Positions 1 through 10,849 are shown, numbered from the stretch's first letter. The stretch is DNA of 64,000 bases from Pseudomonas sp. GR 6-02 (GCF_001655615.1 NZ_CP011567.1:1054001-1118000); one strand, 5' to 3'. Translations and numbers: made by a program. Notes: generated by a model from the letters alone, not told the origin.

Positions 1-94
1 CGTCTGTATCCGGCTGCCTTTGACTTGTCAAAGTACGCACTATTCAGTAAGATCCGCCGTCTAATTTACAGGGCGGCCCCTGAGGCTATAAAGA

Positions 95-523
95 ATGAAA
101 ACTTTTACTGCTAAACCGGAAACAGTAAAGCGCGACTGGTTTGTCGTCGACGCTGCTGGTCAGACCCTGGGTCGTCTGGCCACTGAAATCGCGAGCCGTC
201 TGCGTGGCAAGCACAAGGCTGAGTACACTCCTCACGTTGATACCGGCGACTACATCGTCGTAATCAACGCTGAGCAAGTACGTGTTACTGGCGCTAAAAC
301 CACTGACAAAATGTACTACTCCCACTCCGGTTTCCCGGGCGGCATCAAGTCGATCAACTTCGAAAAGCTGATCGCTAAAGCCCCTGAGCGCGTGATCGAG
401 ACCGCGGTCAAAGGCATGCTGCCTAAGAACCCGCTGGGTCGCGACATGTATCGTAAGCTGAAAGTCTATGCGGGCGCTGCTCACCCTCATACTGCTCAGC
501 AGCCCCAAGAACTGAAGTTTTAA
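95..523 (+). CDS. rplM: 50S ribosomal protein L13
   Basis: L13 binds 23S rRNA early in assembly of the large ribosomal subunit. The 142-residue product has the usual family length and starts [15 protein letters not shown], with the typical L13 core ([17 protein letters not shown] near residues 26-43, and [10 protein letters not shown] near residue 107). The stop lies 14 bases before rpsI, the standard two-gene rplM-rpsI operon. The window begins only 94 bases upstream, so the promoter may be partly cut off. Identification is by direct reading of the protein and by synteny. Confidence 0.98.
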   Translation: MKTFTAKPETVKRDWFVVDAAGQTLGRLATEIASRLRGKHKAEYTPHVDTGDYIVVINAEQVRVTGAKTTDKMYYSHSGFPGGIKSINFEKLIAKAPERVIETAVKGMLPKNPLGRDMYRKLKVYAGAAHPHTAQQPQELKF

Positions 524-537
524 CGGAATAGTTCATT

Positions 538-930
538 ATGTCGGCGACTCAAAATTACGGCACTGGCCGTCGCAAGACTGCAACCGCACGCGTTTTCCTG
601 CGTCCGGGCACTGGTAACATCTCCATCAACAACCGTTCGCTGGATAATTTCTTCGGCCGCGAAACTGCCCGCATGGTAGTTCGTCAGCCGCTGGAATTGA
701 CTGAGACTGTCGAGAAGTTCGACATCTACGTCACCGTGATCGGCGGTGGTGTAAGTGGTCAAGCTGGCGCAATCCGCCACGGTATCACTCGCGCTCTGAT
801 GGACTACGACGAAACTCTGCGCTCTGCTCTGCGCAAAGCTGGCTTCGTAACCCGCGATGCACGTGAAGTTGAACGTAAGAAAGTCGGTCTGCGTAAAGCG
901 CGTAAGCGTCCGCAGTACTCGAAGCGTTAA
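538..930 (+). CDS. rpsI: 30S ribosomal protein S9
   Basis: S9 is a small-subunit ribosomal protein whose basic C-terminal tail reaches the P site and touches tRNA. The 130-residue product shows the N-terminal [15 protein letters not shown] block, the central [15 protein letters not shown] block and a very basic C-terminus ending in SKR, all diagnostic of S9. It is cotranscribed with rplM, and a strong intrinsic terminator follows immediately. Confidence 0.98.
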   Translation: MSATQNYGTGRRKTATARVFLRPGTGNISINNRSLDNFFGRETARMVVRQPLELTETVEKFDIYVTVIGGGVSGQAGAIRHGITRALMDYDETLRSALRKAGFVTRDAREVERKKVGLRKARKRPQYSKR

Positions 931-951
931 TTCGCTTTCACGTTCAAAAAG

Positions 952-987
952 AACGCCCAGTTTCCTTGCGAAGCTGGGCGTTTTTTT
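952..987 (+). terminator. Rho-independent terminator of rplM-rpsI
   Basis: The stem AACGCCCAG / CTGGGCGTT (952-960 with 974-982) closes a 13-base loop. A run of seven T residues starts at 981. It lies about 20 bases after the rpsI stop and separates the ribosomal operon from petABC. Confidence 0.93.
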
Positions 988-1086
988 ATGGGCGCTATTT
1001 ATCAACGAATTGCGCTGTGACAACTTGCCACATCCGCAGAGGCCCTATACTACAAGGCTTGGCAGTGGAGCCCTTCGGTAATTACC

Positions 1087-1115
1087 TTGTCAGAATTGGG
1101 GCTTTTCATTACCAT
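1087..1115 (+). promoter_or_regulatory. candidate sigma70 promoter for petABC
   Basis: TTGTCA at 1087-1092 and TACCAT at 1110-1115 are 17 bases apart, a fair sigma70-like match about 80 bases before petA. A second possible pair (TTGCCA near 1024 with TATACT near 1047) has a poor 15-base spacing. Transcription from this gap is expected because the rpsI terminator lies just upstream. Which element is used cannot be told from sequence. Confidence 0.35.
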
Positions 1116-1197
1116 TCGGCAAAATTTTTATAAGTTCAGATTTTTACTTAGTAGACGCCTGATTTAACAGGCCACAAAGCTGATGGGAGAGGACTGA

Positions 1198-1791
1198 ATG
1201 AGCAATGACGGCGTGAATGCAGGCCGGCGTCGCTTCTTGGTAGCAGCCACATCCGTGGTGGGTGCTGCAGGAGCGGTGGGGGCTGCGGTCCCGTTCGTGG
1301 GGTCATGGTTTCCCAGTGCCAAGGCGAAAGCCGCAGGTGCACCGGTGAAAGTGAATGTCAGCAAAATCGAGCCAGGCCAGCAAATGATTGCTGAGTGGCG
1401 CGGCCAGCCGGTGTTCATCGTCCGCCGTACCGAGGAAATCCTGGGGAATCTGAAAAAGATTGAGGGCCAGCTGTCTGACCCCGCCTCCAAGAACTCGACG
1501 CAACCGACCTATGTCGACCCGCAGACGCGTTCGATCAAGCCAGAAGTCCTGCTGCTGATCGGTATCTGCACTCACCTGGGGTGCTCGCCGACCTTCCGTC
1601 CAGAAGTGGCACCTGCCGATCTGGGCAAGGATTGGGTCGGGGGCTACTTCTGCCCTTGCCACGGTTCCCACTACGATTTGGCTGGCCGCGTCTACAAGTC
1701 GCAACCCGCGCCTTTGAACCTGCCAGTTCCCCCGCATTCCTATGAGACCGATGACATTATTGTCGTTGGCGTCGATACGGAGAAAGCGTGA
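1198..1791 (+). CDS. petA: Ubiquinol-cytochrome c reductase iron-sulfur subunit (Rieske protein)
   Basis: This is the Rieske [2Fe-2S] subunit of the cytochrome bc1 complex, which takes an electron from ubiquinol and passes it to cytochrome c1 on the periplasmic face of the inner membrane. The 197-residue product has a twin-arginine motif (GRRRFLVAA, residues 9-17) before a hydrophobic segment, as expected for a Tat-exported, membrane-anchored Rieske protein. Both cluster-binding boxes are present: CTHLGC at residues 124-129 and CPCHG at 152-156. The TGA stop shares its last base with the petB ATG, so the two are probably translationally coupled. Confidence 0.97.
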   Translation: MSNDGVNAGRRRFLVAATSVVGAAGAVGAAVPFVGSWFPSAKAKAAGAPVKVNVSKIEPGQQMIAEWRGQPVFIVRRTEEILGNLKKIEGQLSDPASKNSTQPTYVDPQTRSIKPEVLLLIGICTHLGCSPTFRPEVAPADLGKDWVGGYFCPCHGSHYDLAGRVYKSQPAPLNLPVPPHSYETDDIIVVGVDTEKA

Positions 1792-3002
1792 TGAGCAAGT
1801 TCATGGATTGGGTTGATGCGCGCTTCCCCGCGACCAAAATGTGGGAAGACCATCTCAGCAAGTATTACGCCCCGAAGAACTTCAACTTCTTCTATTTCTT
1901 TGGCTCCCTGGCGCTGCTCGTTCTGGTCAACCAGATCGTTACCGGTGTCTGGCTGACCATGAGCTATACCCCGTCGGCGGAAGAAGCATTCGCTTCCGTC
2001 GAATACATCATGCGCGACGTCGAGTACGGCTCGATCCTGCGTCTGCTGCACTCCACTGGCGCTTCGGCGTTCTTCATCGTGGTTTATCTGCACATGTTCC
2101 GTGGCCTGCTCTACGGTTCGTACCAGAAGCCGCGTGAGCTGGTGTGGGTGTTCGGCATGCTGATCTACCTGGCGCTGATGGCTGAAGCCTTCATGGGTTA
2201 CCTGCTGCCGTGGGGCCAGATGTCCTACTGGGGCGCCCAGGTGATCATCTCGCTGTTCGGTGCGATCCCGGTCATCGGAAACGACCTGACCCAGTGGATC
2301 CGTGGTGACTACCTGATTTCCGGTATTACCCTGAACCGTTTCTTCGCCTTGCATGTGGTTGCCTTGCCGATCGTGATCCTTGGCCTGGTGGTGCTGCACA
2401 TTCTGGCGTTGCACGAAGTGGGTTCGAACAACCCGGACGGCGTGGACATCAAGAAACACAAAGACGAAAACGGCGTACCGCTGGACGGCATTGCTTTCCA
2501 TCCGTACTACACCGTGAAAGATATCGTCGGCGTGGTGGTGTTCCTGTTCATCTTCTGCGCGATCGTGTTCTTCTTCCCGGAAATGGGCGGCTACTTCCTC
2601 GAGAAGCCGAACTTTGAAGTGGCGAACGCCTTCAAGACCCCTGAGCACATCGCTCCGGTCTGGTACTTCACGCCGTTCTACGCGATTCTGCGGGCCGTTC
2701 CGGACAAGCTCCTGGGTGTTGTTGCCATGGGTGCTTCGATTGCCTTGCTGTTCGTCCTGCCCTGGCTTGACCGTAGCCCGGTCAAGTCCATGCGCTACAA
2801 GGGCTGGCTGAGCAAGATCTGGCTCTGGGTATTCTGCATCTCCTTCGTGATTCTTGGCTGGCTGGGCGTCATGGCGCCTACCCCGGAACGTACGTTGCTG
2901 TCGCAGGTTTGTACCTTCCTGTACTTCGCCTACTTCATTCTGATGCCGTTCTACACCAGGCTCGAGAAGACCAAACCGGTTCCGGAAAGGGTGACTGGCT
3001 GA
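1791..3002 (+). CDS. petB: Cytochrome b subunit of the bc1 complex
   Basis: Cytochrome b is the di-haem membrane core of complex III and carries the quinol-oxidising and quinone-reducing sites. The 403-residue product has the expected series of hydrophobic helices and paired histidines in helices B and D (for example LLHSTGASAFF, and the histidine in FALHVVALP). A GTG lies one codon upstream at 1788; the ATG at 1791 is preferred because it gives the TGATG overlap with petA. The gene overlaps petC by one base in the same way. Its full length suggests a standard unsplit, unfused cytochrome b. Confidence 0.97.
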   Translation: MSKFMDWVDARFPATKMWEDHLSKYYAPKNFNFFYFFGSLALLVLVNQIVTGVWLTMSYTPSAEEAFASVEYIMRDVEYGSILRLLHSTGASAFFIVVYLHMFRGLLYGSYQKPRELVWVFGMLIYLALMAEAFMGYLLPWGQMSYWGAQVIISLFGAIPVIGNDLTQWIRGDYLISGITLNRFFALHVVALPIVILGLVVLHILALHEVGSNNPDGVDIKKHKDENGVPLDGIAFHPYYTVKDIVGVVVFLFIFCAIVFFFPEMGGYFLEKPNFEVANAFKTPEHIAPVWYFTPFYAILRAVPDKLLGVVAMGASIALLFVLPWLDRSPVKSMRYKGWLSKIWLWVFCISFVILGWLGVMAPTPERTLLSQVCTFLYFAYFILMPFYTRLEKTKPVPERVTG

Positions 3003-3784
3003 TGAAAAAACTATTTGCTGTACTGATTCTTGCTGCGCTGCCAGCACTGTCCTTCGCGGCCGAACACGGCGGCCCAGAGCTGGAAAAAGTCGACATCGAC
3101 GTTTCCGACAAGGCTGCCATGCAGGATGGCGCACGTACGTTCGCCAACTATTGCATGGGCTGCCACAGTGCCAAGTTCCAGCGCTACGAGCGTGTCGCCG
3201 ATGACCTGGGCATTCCTCACGAGCTGATGCTCGAGAAGCTGGTGTTCACTGGCGCCAAGATCGGCGACCACATGAGCATCGGCATGCAGCCGGCTGACGC
3301 CAAGACCTGGTTTGGTGCGGCGCCACCCGACCTGACACTGGTGGCTCGCGTTCGTGGCACGGATTGGCTCTATGGCTACCTGCGTTCGTTCTATGAAGAC
3401 CCGTCGCGTCCATGGGGCGTGAACAACAAGGTGTTCCCGAACGTCGGCATGCCTAACGTTCTGGTCGGCTTGCAGGGTCGCCAGGTGGTAGGCTGTAAAC
3501 AGGTTCAAGTCGTCGATGACGGCAAGAAGCAGTTCGATCCGCTGACCGGCACCGCTTTGACTCATGAAGCCTGCGATCAACTGACCGTATTGCCGAAAAC
3601 CGGCACGCTGACCGAAGAGCAGTTCAACGAGAAGGTCAAGAATCTGGTGACCTTCCTGGCCTACTCGGCCAACCCGGTGAAGCTGCAGCATCAGCGCATC
3701 GGTACCTATGTGTTGCTGTACCTGGCGTTCTTCTTCGTATTCGCTTACTTGCTCAAGCGTGAATACTGGAAAGACGTCCATTGA
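3002..3784 (+). CDS. petC: Cytochrome c1
   Basis: Cytochrome c1 carries electrons from the Rieske protein to soluble cytochromes. The 260-residue product has a cleavable signal (MKKLFAVLILAALPALSFAA), one covalent haem site CMGCH at residues 51-55, and a C-terminal membrane anchor ending in a basic KREYWKDVH tail. The ATG at 3002 overlaps the petB stop by one base. A longer in-frame reading from 2909 lies inside petB and would place the signal peptide internally, so it was rejected. Confidence 0.97.
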   Translation: MKKLFAVLILAALPALSFAAEHGGPELEKVDIDVSDKAAMQDGARTFANYCMGCHSAKFQRYERVADDLGIPHELMLEKLVFTGAKIGDHMSIGMQPADAKTWFGAAPPDLTLVARVRGTDWLYGYLRSFYEDPSRPWGVNNKVFPNVGMPNVLVGLQGRQVVGCKQVQVVDDGKKQFDPLTGTALTHEACDQLTVLPKTGTLTEEQFNEKVKNLVTFLAYSANPVKLQHQRIGTYVLLYLAFFFVFAYLLKREYWKDVH

Positions 3785-3812
3785 TAACGTTGTAAGCCAT
3801 TGCTGTTAATCG

Positions 3813-3897
3813 CACGCGCCCAGGGGCGTCTCTGAAGGTGTAACGAGTCTGGTGATCCAGGCGTTACGGGAGGCGCCCTCTGGGCGCGCGTGTTTTT
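3813..3897 (+). terminator. Large bulged hairpin with T-run between petC and sspA
   Basis: CACGCGCCCAGGGGCG (3813-3828) pairs with a segment ending at 3892 as a stem of about 17 base pairs interrupted by a two-base bulge. An inner stem TAACG / CGTTA (3841-3845 with 3862-3866) sits in its loop. Five T residues follow at 3893. It probably ends petABC transcription, although part of it could act as an sspA leader. Confidence 0.7.
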
Positions 3898-3934
3898 CCG
3901 TTTTCGATAATTTCAACAAGCGAGGAGGACCGCC

Positions 3935-4552
3935 ATGGGCGTGACCAATCGGTTGGCCTGTTACTCCGACCCCGCCGACCACTATTCCCACCGAGTGCGC
4001 ATCGTACTTGCAGAGAAGGGTGTCAGCGCCGAGATCATTTACGTGGAGGCTGGTCGTCAGCCGCCTAAACTGATTGAAGTGAACCCTTACGGAAGCCTGC
4101 CCACCCTGGTCGATCGTGACCTGGCGTTGTGGGAGTCGACCGTGGTGATGGAATATCTGGATGAGCGTTACCCGCATCCGCCACTACTGCCGGTTTATCC
4201 TGTGGCGCGTGCCAACAGTCGCCTGCTGATTCATCGCATTCAGCGTGATTGGTGTGGCCTGGTGGATCTGATTCTGGATTCGCGGACCAAGGAAGCAGCT
4301 CGCGTGGTGGCTCGTAAAGAGCTGCGCGAAAGCCTGACAGGCGTGTCGCCGCTATTCGCCGACAAGCCGTTTTTCCTCAGTGAGGAACAAAGTCTGGTGG
4401 ATTGCTGCCTACTACCAATACTCTGGCGATTGCCGATTTTGGGTATAGAACTGCCGCGGCCTGCCAAGCCGCTGCTTGATTACATGGAGCGCCAGTTTGC
4501 GCGTGAGGCTTTCCAGGCGAGTCTGTCTGGTGTCGAACGCGATATGCGCTAA
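3935..4552 (+). CDS. sspA: Stringent starvation protein A
   Basis: SspA is a glutathione-S-transferase-fold protein that binds RNA polymerase and alters promoter choice in starvation and virulence. The 205-residue product begins with a thioredoxin-like half ([20 protein letters not shown]) containing the conserved [14 protein letters not shown] loop, followed by an all-helical C-terminal half. The ATG follows a strong GAGGAGG ribosome-binding site. It sits between petABC and sspB, the usual arrangement in Pseudomonas and enterics. Like other SspA proteins it is expected to lack GST catalysis. Confidence 0.95.
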   Translation: MGVTNRLACYSDPADHYSHRVRIVLAEKGVSAEIIYVEAGRQPPKLIEVNPYGSLPTLVDRDLALWESTVVMEYLDERYPHPPLLPVYPVARANSRLLIHRIQRDWCGLVDLILDSRTKEAARVVARKELRESLTGVSPLFADKPFFLSEEQSLVDCCLLPILWRLPILGIELPRPAKPLLDYMERQFAREAFQASLSGVERDMR

Positions 4553-4568
4553 GGCTTAAGGAGCCGCT

Positions 4569-4982
4569 ATGAACTCCAGTCGACCTTATCTGGTCCGCGC
4601 GCTCTACGAGTGGATTGTGGACAACGATTGCACCCCGCACATGCTGGTCAATTCCGAGTATCCGTCGGTACAGGTGCCTCAGGGTTTTGCCAGTGACGGG
4701 CAGATTGTCCTGAACGTATCCCCGGCAGCCGTGCGTCATTTGCACATGGATAACGAGGCGGTCAGTTTCGAAGGGCGCTTCGGTGGCGTGCCGCACACCC
4801 TGTACGTGCCTATCGCGTCGATCCTGGGCATTTACGCTCGGGAGAACGGCCAGGGCATGGTGTTCGATATGGAATCGCCGCTAGAGGACGAGGAAGACAT
4901 CGAGCCGGATGATGATATCCCGCCACCCGACAGCGAGCCACCGCGTCCCAGCGGTCGACCCAGTTTGAAGGTGGTGAAGTAA
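4569..4982 (+). CDS. sspB: ClpXP protease specificity-enhancing factor SspB
   Basis: SspB is the adaptor that tethers ssrA-tagged proteins to ClpXP. The 137-residue product has the substrate-binding core (SSRPYLVRALYEWIVDN near the start), a low-complexity acidic, proline-rich linker (residues ~100-128), and the C-terminal RPSLKVVK tail that matches the known ClpX-docking peptide of SspB. It lies 16 bases after sspA, and a terminator follows at once. Confidence 0.95.
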   Translation: MNSSRPYLVRALYEWIVDNDCTPHMLVNSEYPSVQVPQGFASDGQIVLNVSPAAVRHLHMDNEAVSFEGRFGGVPHTLYVPIASILGIYARENGQGMVFDMESPLEDEEDIEPDDDIPPPDSEPPRPSGRPSLKVVK

Positions 4983-4983
4983 T

Positions 4984-5016
4984 AAAAAAGGCGATCCGCA
5001 AGGATCGCCTTTTTTA
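4984..5016 (+). terminator. Rho-independent terminator of sspAB
   Basis: The stem GGCGATCC / GGATCGCC (4990-4997 with 5002-5009) has a GCAA tetraloop, an A-run on the 5' side and six T residues on the 3' side. The A/T symmetry would let it work on either strand, between convergent sspB and dolP. Confidence 0.93.
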
Positions 5017-5022
5017 TTACTG

Positions 5023-5050
5023 TTGGAGCCAGGCTTGCCGGCGAAGGCGA
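5023..5050. repeat. REP-like element between sspB and dolP
   Basis: The stretch GGAGCCAGGCTTGCC followed by GGCGAAGGCG closely resembles the REP units at 38752-38780 and 42609-42637 in this window, with two differences. It lies in the convergent gap, a common location for Pseudomonas REP sequences. Confidence 0.6.
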
Positions 5051-5079
5051 TCTCAAGGATGCCATCGCGTAAGCAAGTA

Positions 5080-6714
<1,635 letters not shown>

Positions 6715-6715
<1 letters not shown>

Positions 6716-8526
6716 CAGTGCGAGGTGTCCGGCAGGCGTTGAACCTGACCGTTGACGAACTCTGCCCATGGCAACTGACGCACGACCCGTTGATTCTGAG
6801 TCATGCCCAGGCTGCCCGATTGACCTTCGATACGGCTGTCCGGCAAGGCCTTGAGTTGCCCCAGGCGTGGTGCCAGGCGATAGGCGTCAACGCCCATCGC
6901 GTATAGACGGCCCAGGCTGCCAGCGGCTTGTGGCCATTGTGCGGTGACCTGTTTGCGCAGCGGGTCGTTGGCATCCAGCAGCCATGGGGTTTCGCAGAAG
7001 CGAATACCGTTCATGTCGTTGTACTGGTTCTGGTCGCCGCTGGCGCTGAACACGTGGGAGGTGGCGTAAACCGGCACGTCACCCGCGTACTGGAAGTTCA
7101 GGGTCGGTTTGATCTGTTGAGCCTGTTGCGGCGTCGCGGCCAGGAAGATGAACTCGATGTCCTGACGATGCGAAGGCTGGGCGGCTACCTGTGAGCCAAC
7201 GGTGTTTTGCAGGCTCTTGGCGCGGCCTTCGCTCTGACGCAGCTGGAACATGTCGGCAATTTGCTGGGCCAGTTGCACCGGTTGGTCGACGCGCTCGGTC
7301 GCGACAATGCTGCCGCCGTTGGCTTGCCAATCCTGGCTGAATGCTCTGAGTACGCGGTCACCCCATTCGCCTTTCGGCACCATGATGGCGGCGCGATGCA
7401 GGCCATCGGCGCGCGCACGACGGGATACTTCGCGGGCTTCGTCTTCAGCGGCAAGGCCGAATTGGAACAGCTGGGCCGGACCTTGTTCGCCTTCGCTGTA
7501 GTTCAGCGCCAGGGTGGTGATCGGTAGTTGCGGGCGAGCGCTGAGCTGTTTGACCAGCGGTTTTTCCAGCGGCCCGACCACCAATTGCACGCCGTCGGCC
7601 TGGGCCTTGCGATAGAACTCGTCAAGGGAGGTCAGGCGCGAGCTGTCATAGAACTCGATGGCTGGCGGCTTCTGCCCGGCTTGTTGCGCCTGGTAGTGTG
7701 CGGCCATGAAACCTTCGCGCAATGCTTTGCCGACCGAGGCCAGCGGACCGTCTTGCGGCAGCAGCAGGGCAATCTTGCTCAGGGGCTGGCTGGCCAGATC
7801 CTTGAGTTTGGTCAATGGCAGCGGCAACTGGATGGCGGCCGGGTGCTTTGGATTGTTCGCGCGCCAGTTGTCGATCGCGGCTTGCTGCTGTTCCAGGGTG
7901 CCGGCTGTTTTCACTGCCCGGGCCAGGCTCAACCAGCCGCCGAGGTCGTCGTCGGTGGTCGGCTGCAATTGATCGGTCGGCAGTGAAGCGATCAGGGTCC
8001 AGATCGCTTCGTGGTTTTTGCTCGCAGCTTGATCGCTCAGCATGGGGGCGATGAAAATGCGCTCCCGTGCGGCGGCCAGGGTCTGGCCGTCGGCCTCAAG
8101 GGCGCGGGCATGGACGGTGCCGGTGCGAACCTGTTGTTCGGCTGGCAGTTCGCTCAGGCGTTGCAGGCTCGGATGGCTCAGGGCCGTCAGCGCCGCTTTG
8201 GGCTGATTGCGCACCATGGCCAATTCAGCCGCCAGGGTGCTGGCGAAGACCTGTTGGCCAGGCTTGAGTTGTTCCATCGGTACTTGTTGCAGAATTTGCG
8301 CGGATTGGCCGGCATTGCCCTGACGATAAGCCAGGTCTGCCGCGCTCAAGCGCAGCAAGGCTGCCTTGTCCGGCGTTTTACTTTGAGTGGCCTGTTCGAG
8401 CAGTTGCTCGACACTGGCATCCGGGGTCCGTGGAAGTTCGCCAAGGCTGGAGGAGGGCGAGCTGGCGCAAGCCGCCAGCAAGGCAGCGAGGCAGAGGGCA
8501 GAGAACAGCCGCAGGCAAGCGATCAT
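6715..8526 (-). CDS. lpoA: Penicillin-binding protein activator LpoA
   Basis: LpoA is an outer-membrane lipoprotein that reaches through the periplasm to activate the bifunctional synthase PBP1A. The 603-residue product has a lipoprotein signal with LLAAC (Cys20), an N-terminal TPR-like helical region (residues ~35-240), and a C-terminal domain resembling periplasmic binding proteins (IALLLPQDGPLASVGKALREG near residue 260, then VVGPLEKPLVKQLS). The gene diverges from rsmI and leads the yraN-diaA-dolP set, as in enterics. Confidence 0.93.
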
Positions 8527-8736
8527 GTAAGTGTTCCTGATACTCGATCAAATAAGCGTGGAATTGTACCCAAGCGCTGGCCGGGGCGCGATGTTACTGG
8601 CGTGAATCGATCAATTTAGCTCATGCAAATGTTGCGACACTGCACAAAAGGCTGGAAAACCGAGGGTTGCTTGCAGGTATCGCGAATGTCGCTACGCGCT
8701 ACAATGGCGGCTTTTACCGATCATGAGGTGTGCGCT

Positions 8737-9609
8737 TTGACTGCTCCAGGTGCTTTGAATTCCGCTGCTGGCTCGCTTTATGTGGTGGCGACGCCCATCG
8801 GCAACCTGGACGACATCAGTGCGCGTGCGCTGAAGATCCTGCGCGAGGTTTCGTTGATTGCTGCCGAAGACACTCGCCATTCCCAGCGATTGATGCAGCA
8901 CTTCGGTATCCCCACGCCGCTGGCGGCCTGCCATGAACACAACGAGAGGGATGAAGGCAGCCGCTTTATCACTCGCTTGCTTGCTGGCGACGATGTGGCA
9001 TTGATCTCCGATGCCGGGACGCCGCTGATTTCCGATCCGGGTTATCACCTGGTGCGTCAGGCCCGTGCCGCAGGGATCAATGTGGTGCCGGTTCCGGGGG
9101 CCTGTGCATTGATTGCGGCGCTCTCGGCGGCGGGGTTGCCATCGGACCGTTTCATCTTCGAAGGGTTTCTACCGGCCAAGGCTGTCGGCCGACGCGCTCG
9201 CCTGGAGCTGATAAAAGAAGAGCCGCGCACACTGATTTTTTATGAGGCTCCACACCGCATCCTTGAATGCCTGCAAGACATGGAGCTGGTGTTCGGCGCT
9301 GATCGTCCGGCATTGCTGGCGCGCGAGTTGACCAAGACCTTCGAAACCCTTAAAGGCTTGCCGCTGGCCGAGCTGCGCGAGTTCGTCGAATCGGACAGCA
9401 ACCAGCAGCGCGGCGAGTGCGTAGTGCTGGTCGCTGGCTGGTCTGCTCCCGAGACTGAGGACGCTGTCAGCAGCGAAGCCATGCGTATTCTCAATCTGCT
9501 GCTTGAAGAAATGCCGCTCAAGCGTGCGGCGGCATTGGCGGCGCAAATTACTGGCGAGCGCAAGAATGTGCTCTATCAGGTTGCGCTGGATAAGCAGAAG
9601 GGCGAGTAA
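8737..9609 (+). CDS. rsmI: 16S rRNA (cytidine1402-2'-O)-methyltransferase RsmI
   Basis: RsmI uses S-adenosylmethionine to 2'-O-methylate C1402 of 16S rRNA, near the decoding centre. The protein has the tetrapyrrole-methylase fold signatures: VATPIGNLDDISARAL near the start, then AEDTRHSQRLMQHFGI and DAGTPLISDPG. I place the start at a TTG (8737), eight bases after GAGG, giving 290 residues and an N-terminus MTAPGALNSAAGSLYV; ATG codons upstream at 8623 and 8686 have no convincing ribosome-binding site and would add non-family residues. It is divergent from lpoA. Confidence 0.93.
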   Translation: MTAPGALNSAAGSLYVVATPIGNLDDISARALKILREVSLIAAEDTRHSQRLMQHFGIPTPLAACHEHNERDEGSRFITRLLAGDDVALISDAGTPLISDPGYHLVRQARAAGINVVPVPGACALIAALSAAGLPSDRFIFEGFLPAKAVGRRARLELIKEEPRTLIFYEAPHRILECLQDMELVFGADRPALLARELTKTFETLKGLPLAELREFVESDSNQQRGECVVLVAGWSAPETEDAVSSEAMRILNLLLEEMPLKRAAALAAQITGERKNVLYQVALDKQKGE

Positions 9610-9683
9610 AAAAGCGACGCGCAGCGCCGGCCAGAGGCTTTTAGAGCTTGTTCTTCGACCGCTCTGCCGTTAATCTTCGCGGC

Positions 9684-10040
9684 GGAGAGTCGATCGGACA
9701 GTCGCTGCCCTCTATGAAAATTAGGGGGGGGAGGAAAGTCCGGGCTCCATAGGGCGAAGTGCCAGGTAATGCCTGGGAGGCGTGAGCCTACGGAAAGTGC
9801 CACAGAAAATAACCGCCTAAGCGCTTCGGCGCCGGTAAGGGTGAAAAGGTGCGGTAAGAGCGCACCGCACGTCTGGCAACAGTTCGTGGCTAGGTAAACC
9901 CCACTTGGAGCAAGACCAAATAGGGTCCCAAGGCGTGGCCCGCGCTGGGACCGGGTAGGTTGCTAAAGATGTCCAGTGATGGCCATCGTAGACGAATGAC
10001 TGTTCAAGACAGAACCCGGCTTACAGATCGACTCTCCACC
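9684..10040 (+). ncRNA. rnpB: RNase P RNA component (class A)
   Basis: This is the catalytic RNA that matures tRNA 5' ends. The ends form the P1 helix (GGAGAGTCGATC at 9684 with GATCGACTCTCC at 10027-10038). Internal universal blocks are present: GAGGAAAGTCCGGGCTCC near 9731, ACAGAAAATAACCGC near 9802, GGTAAGGGTGAAAAGG near 9834 and ACAGAACCCGGCTTA near 10010. The length of about 355 bases fits bacterial class A. A T-run at 10041-10047 follows the P1 strand and serves as terminator. Confidence 0.96.
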
Positions 10041-10047
10041 TTTTTTT

Positions 10048-10289
10048 CTCTCTGCTTCAATCATTGGCAGCGATATGCGTAATGGCAGTTTCCCTCCCTG
10101 CTGAATCAATAGCAGAAGCGCTTTTGTAATACCGAAAAAATCTTACTCTTAACAAACTACTTTAACTTCTGAACGCAGCCTTCTGTGCTGATTCAAGTTA
10201 TTGAACGAATTCATCCGCCAGATTCTCGTTTCCCCTCCTTTTACACTCCTAAATCTCCGTTCTGTAAGGCTTTTCCTTCTATCCGCGCC
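10048..10289. other. Gene-free stretch between rnpB and the dcw promoter
   Basis: This AT-richer spacer of about 240 bases holds no credible reading frame, repeat or hairpin that I can support. It may contain additional dcw promoters, which are known to be multiple in other bacteria, but none beyond the one at 10290 is convincing here. Confidence 0.6.
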
Positions 10290-10319
10290 TTGACGGTGTG
10301 GTGGGCGCATTCCTATAGT
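10290..10319 (+). promoter_or_regulatory. Sigma70 promoter of the dcw cluster
   Basis: TTGACG (10290-10295) and TATAGT (10314-10319) are separated by 18 bases, about 75 bases before mraZ. This is the best promoter match in the mraZ upstream region, and the MraZ box begins eight bases downstream of it, at the expected place for a repressor. Confidence 0.7.
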
Positions 10320-10326
10320 GTGCGCA

Positions 10327-10351
10327 AGTGGCGGAAAGTGGCATGAAGTGG
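10327..10351 (+). promoter_or_regulatory. MraZ box: three AGTGG direct repeats
   Basis: AGTGG occurs at 10327, 10337 and 10347, exactly 10 bases apart, so all three lie on one face of the helix. MraZ in E. coli and other bacteria binds three TGGG-type direct repeats with a 10-base period upstream of its own gene. The position just downstream of the -10 element supports autorepression of the dcw operon. Confidence 0.8.
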
Positions 10352-10393
10352 GTTTTTTGAGCGCAAAACGCTAATATTTGGAGAAACGCTGAC

Positions 10394-10849
10394 GTGTTTC
10401 GCGGAGCTAACGCTATCAGTCTCGATGCAAAGGGCCGTCTCGCCATGCCGAGCCGGTACCGTGACGAGCTCGTTTCGCGTAGTTCCGGTCAATTAATCGT
10501 CACCATCGATGCCGTTGATCCGTGTTTGTGTGTTTATCCCCTCGATGAGTGGGAAATTATCGAAACCAAACTGCGTGCACTGCCTTCGCTTCGCGAAGAA
10601 AACCGCCGCCTGCAACGTTTACTGATTGGTAATGCCGTCGACCTCGAGCTCGATGGCAGTGGTCGTTTTCTGGTCCCGCCGCGTCTTCGCGAATATGCCA
10701 AGTTGGATAAGCGCGCAATGTTGGTAGGCCAACTGAACAAGTTCCAATTGTGGGACGAGGATGCCTGGAATGCGGTTTCTGCCGCTGACCTGGCTGCTAT
10801 TCAACAACCGGGCGCCATGCCTGATGAACTGCGTGATTTGATCCTGTGA
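10394..10849 (+). CDS. mraZ: Transcriptional regulator / dcw repressor MraZ
   Basis: MraZ is an AbrB-like DNA-binding protein that represses its own dcw operon. The 151-residue product starts at a GTG ([18 protein letters not shown]), and contains the two SpoVT/AbrB-like half repeats, the second around [17 protein letters not shown] (residues ~79-95). The upstream direct repeats described above fit its known binding mode. Its stop overlaps the rsmH start by four bases (GTGA). Confidence 0.96.
   Translation: MFRGANAISLDAKGRLAMPSRYRDELVSRSSGQLIVTIDAVDPCLCVYPLDEWEIIETKLRALPSLREENRRLQRLLIGNAVDLELDGSGRFLVPPRLREYAKLDKRAMLVGQLNKFQLWDEDAWNAVSAADLAAIQQPGAMPDELRDLIL

Noticed and set aside
1024..1052. 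TTGCCA...TATACT pair as petABC promoter
   Set aside because: The spacer is only 15 bases; the pair at 1087-1115 with 17 bases is better, though still uncertain.
1740..3134. 464-residue minus-strand open frame across petB
   Set aside because: It is antisense to petB, is rich in His, Gln and Arg as expected from the complement of high-GC codons, and has no family motif.
8623..8736. N-terminal extension of RsmI from ATG at 8623
   Set aside because: It would add 38 residues outside the family pattern without a ribosome-binding site. The TTG at 8737 follows GAGG at good spacing.
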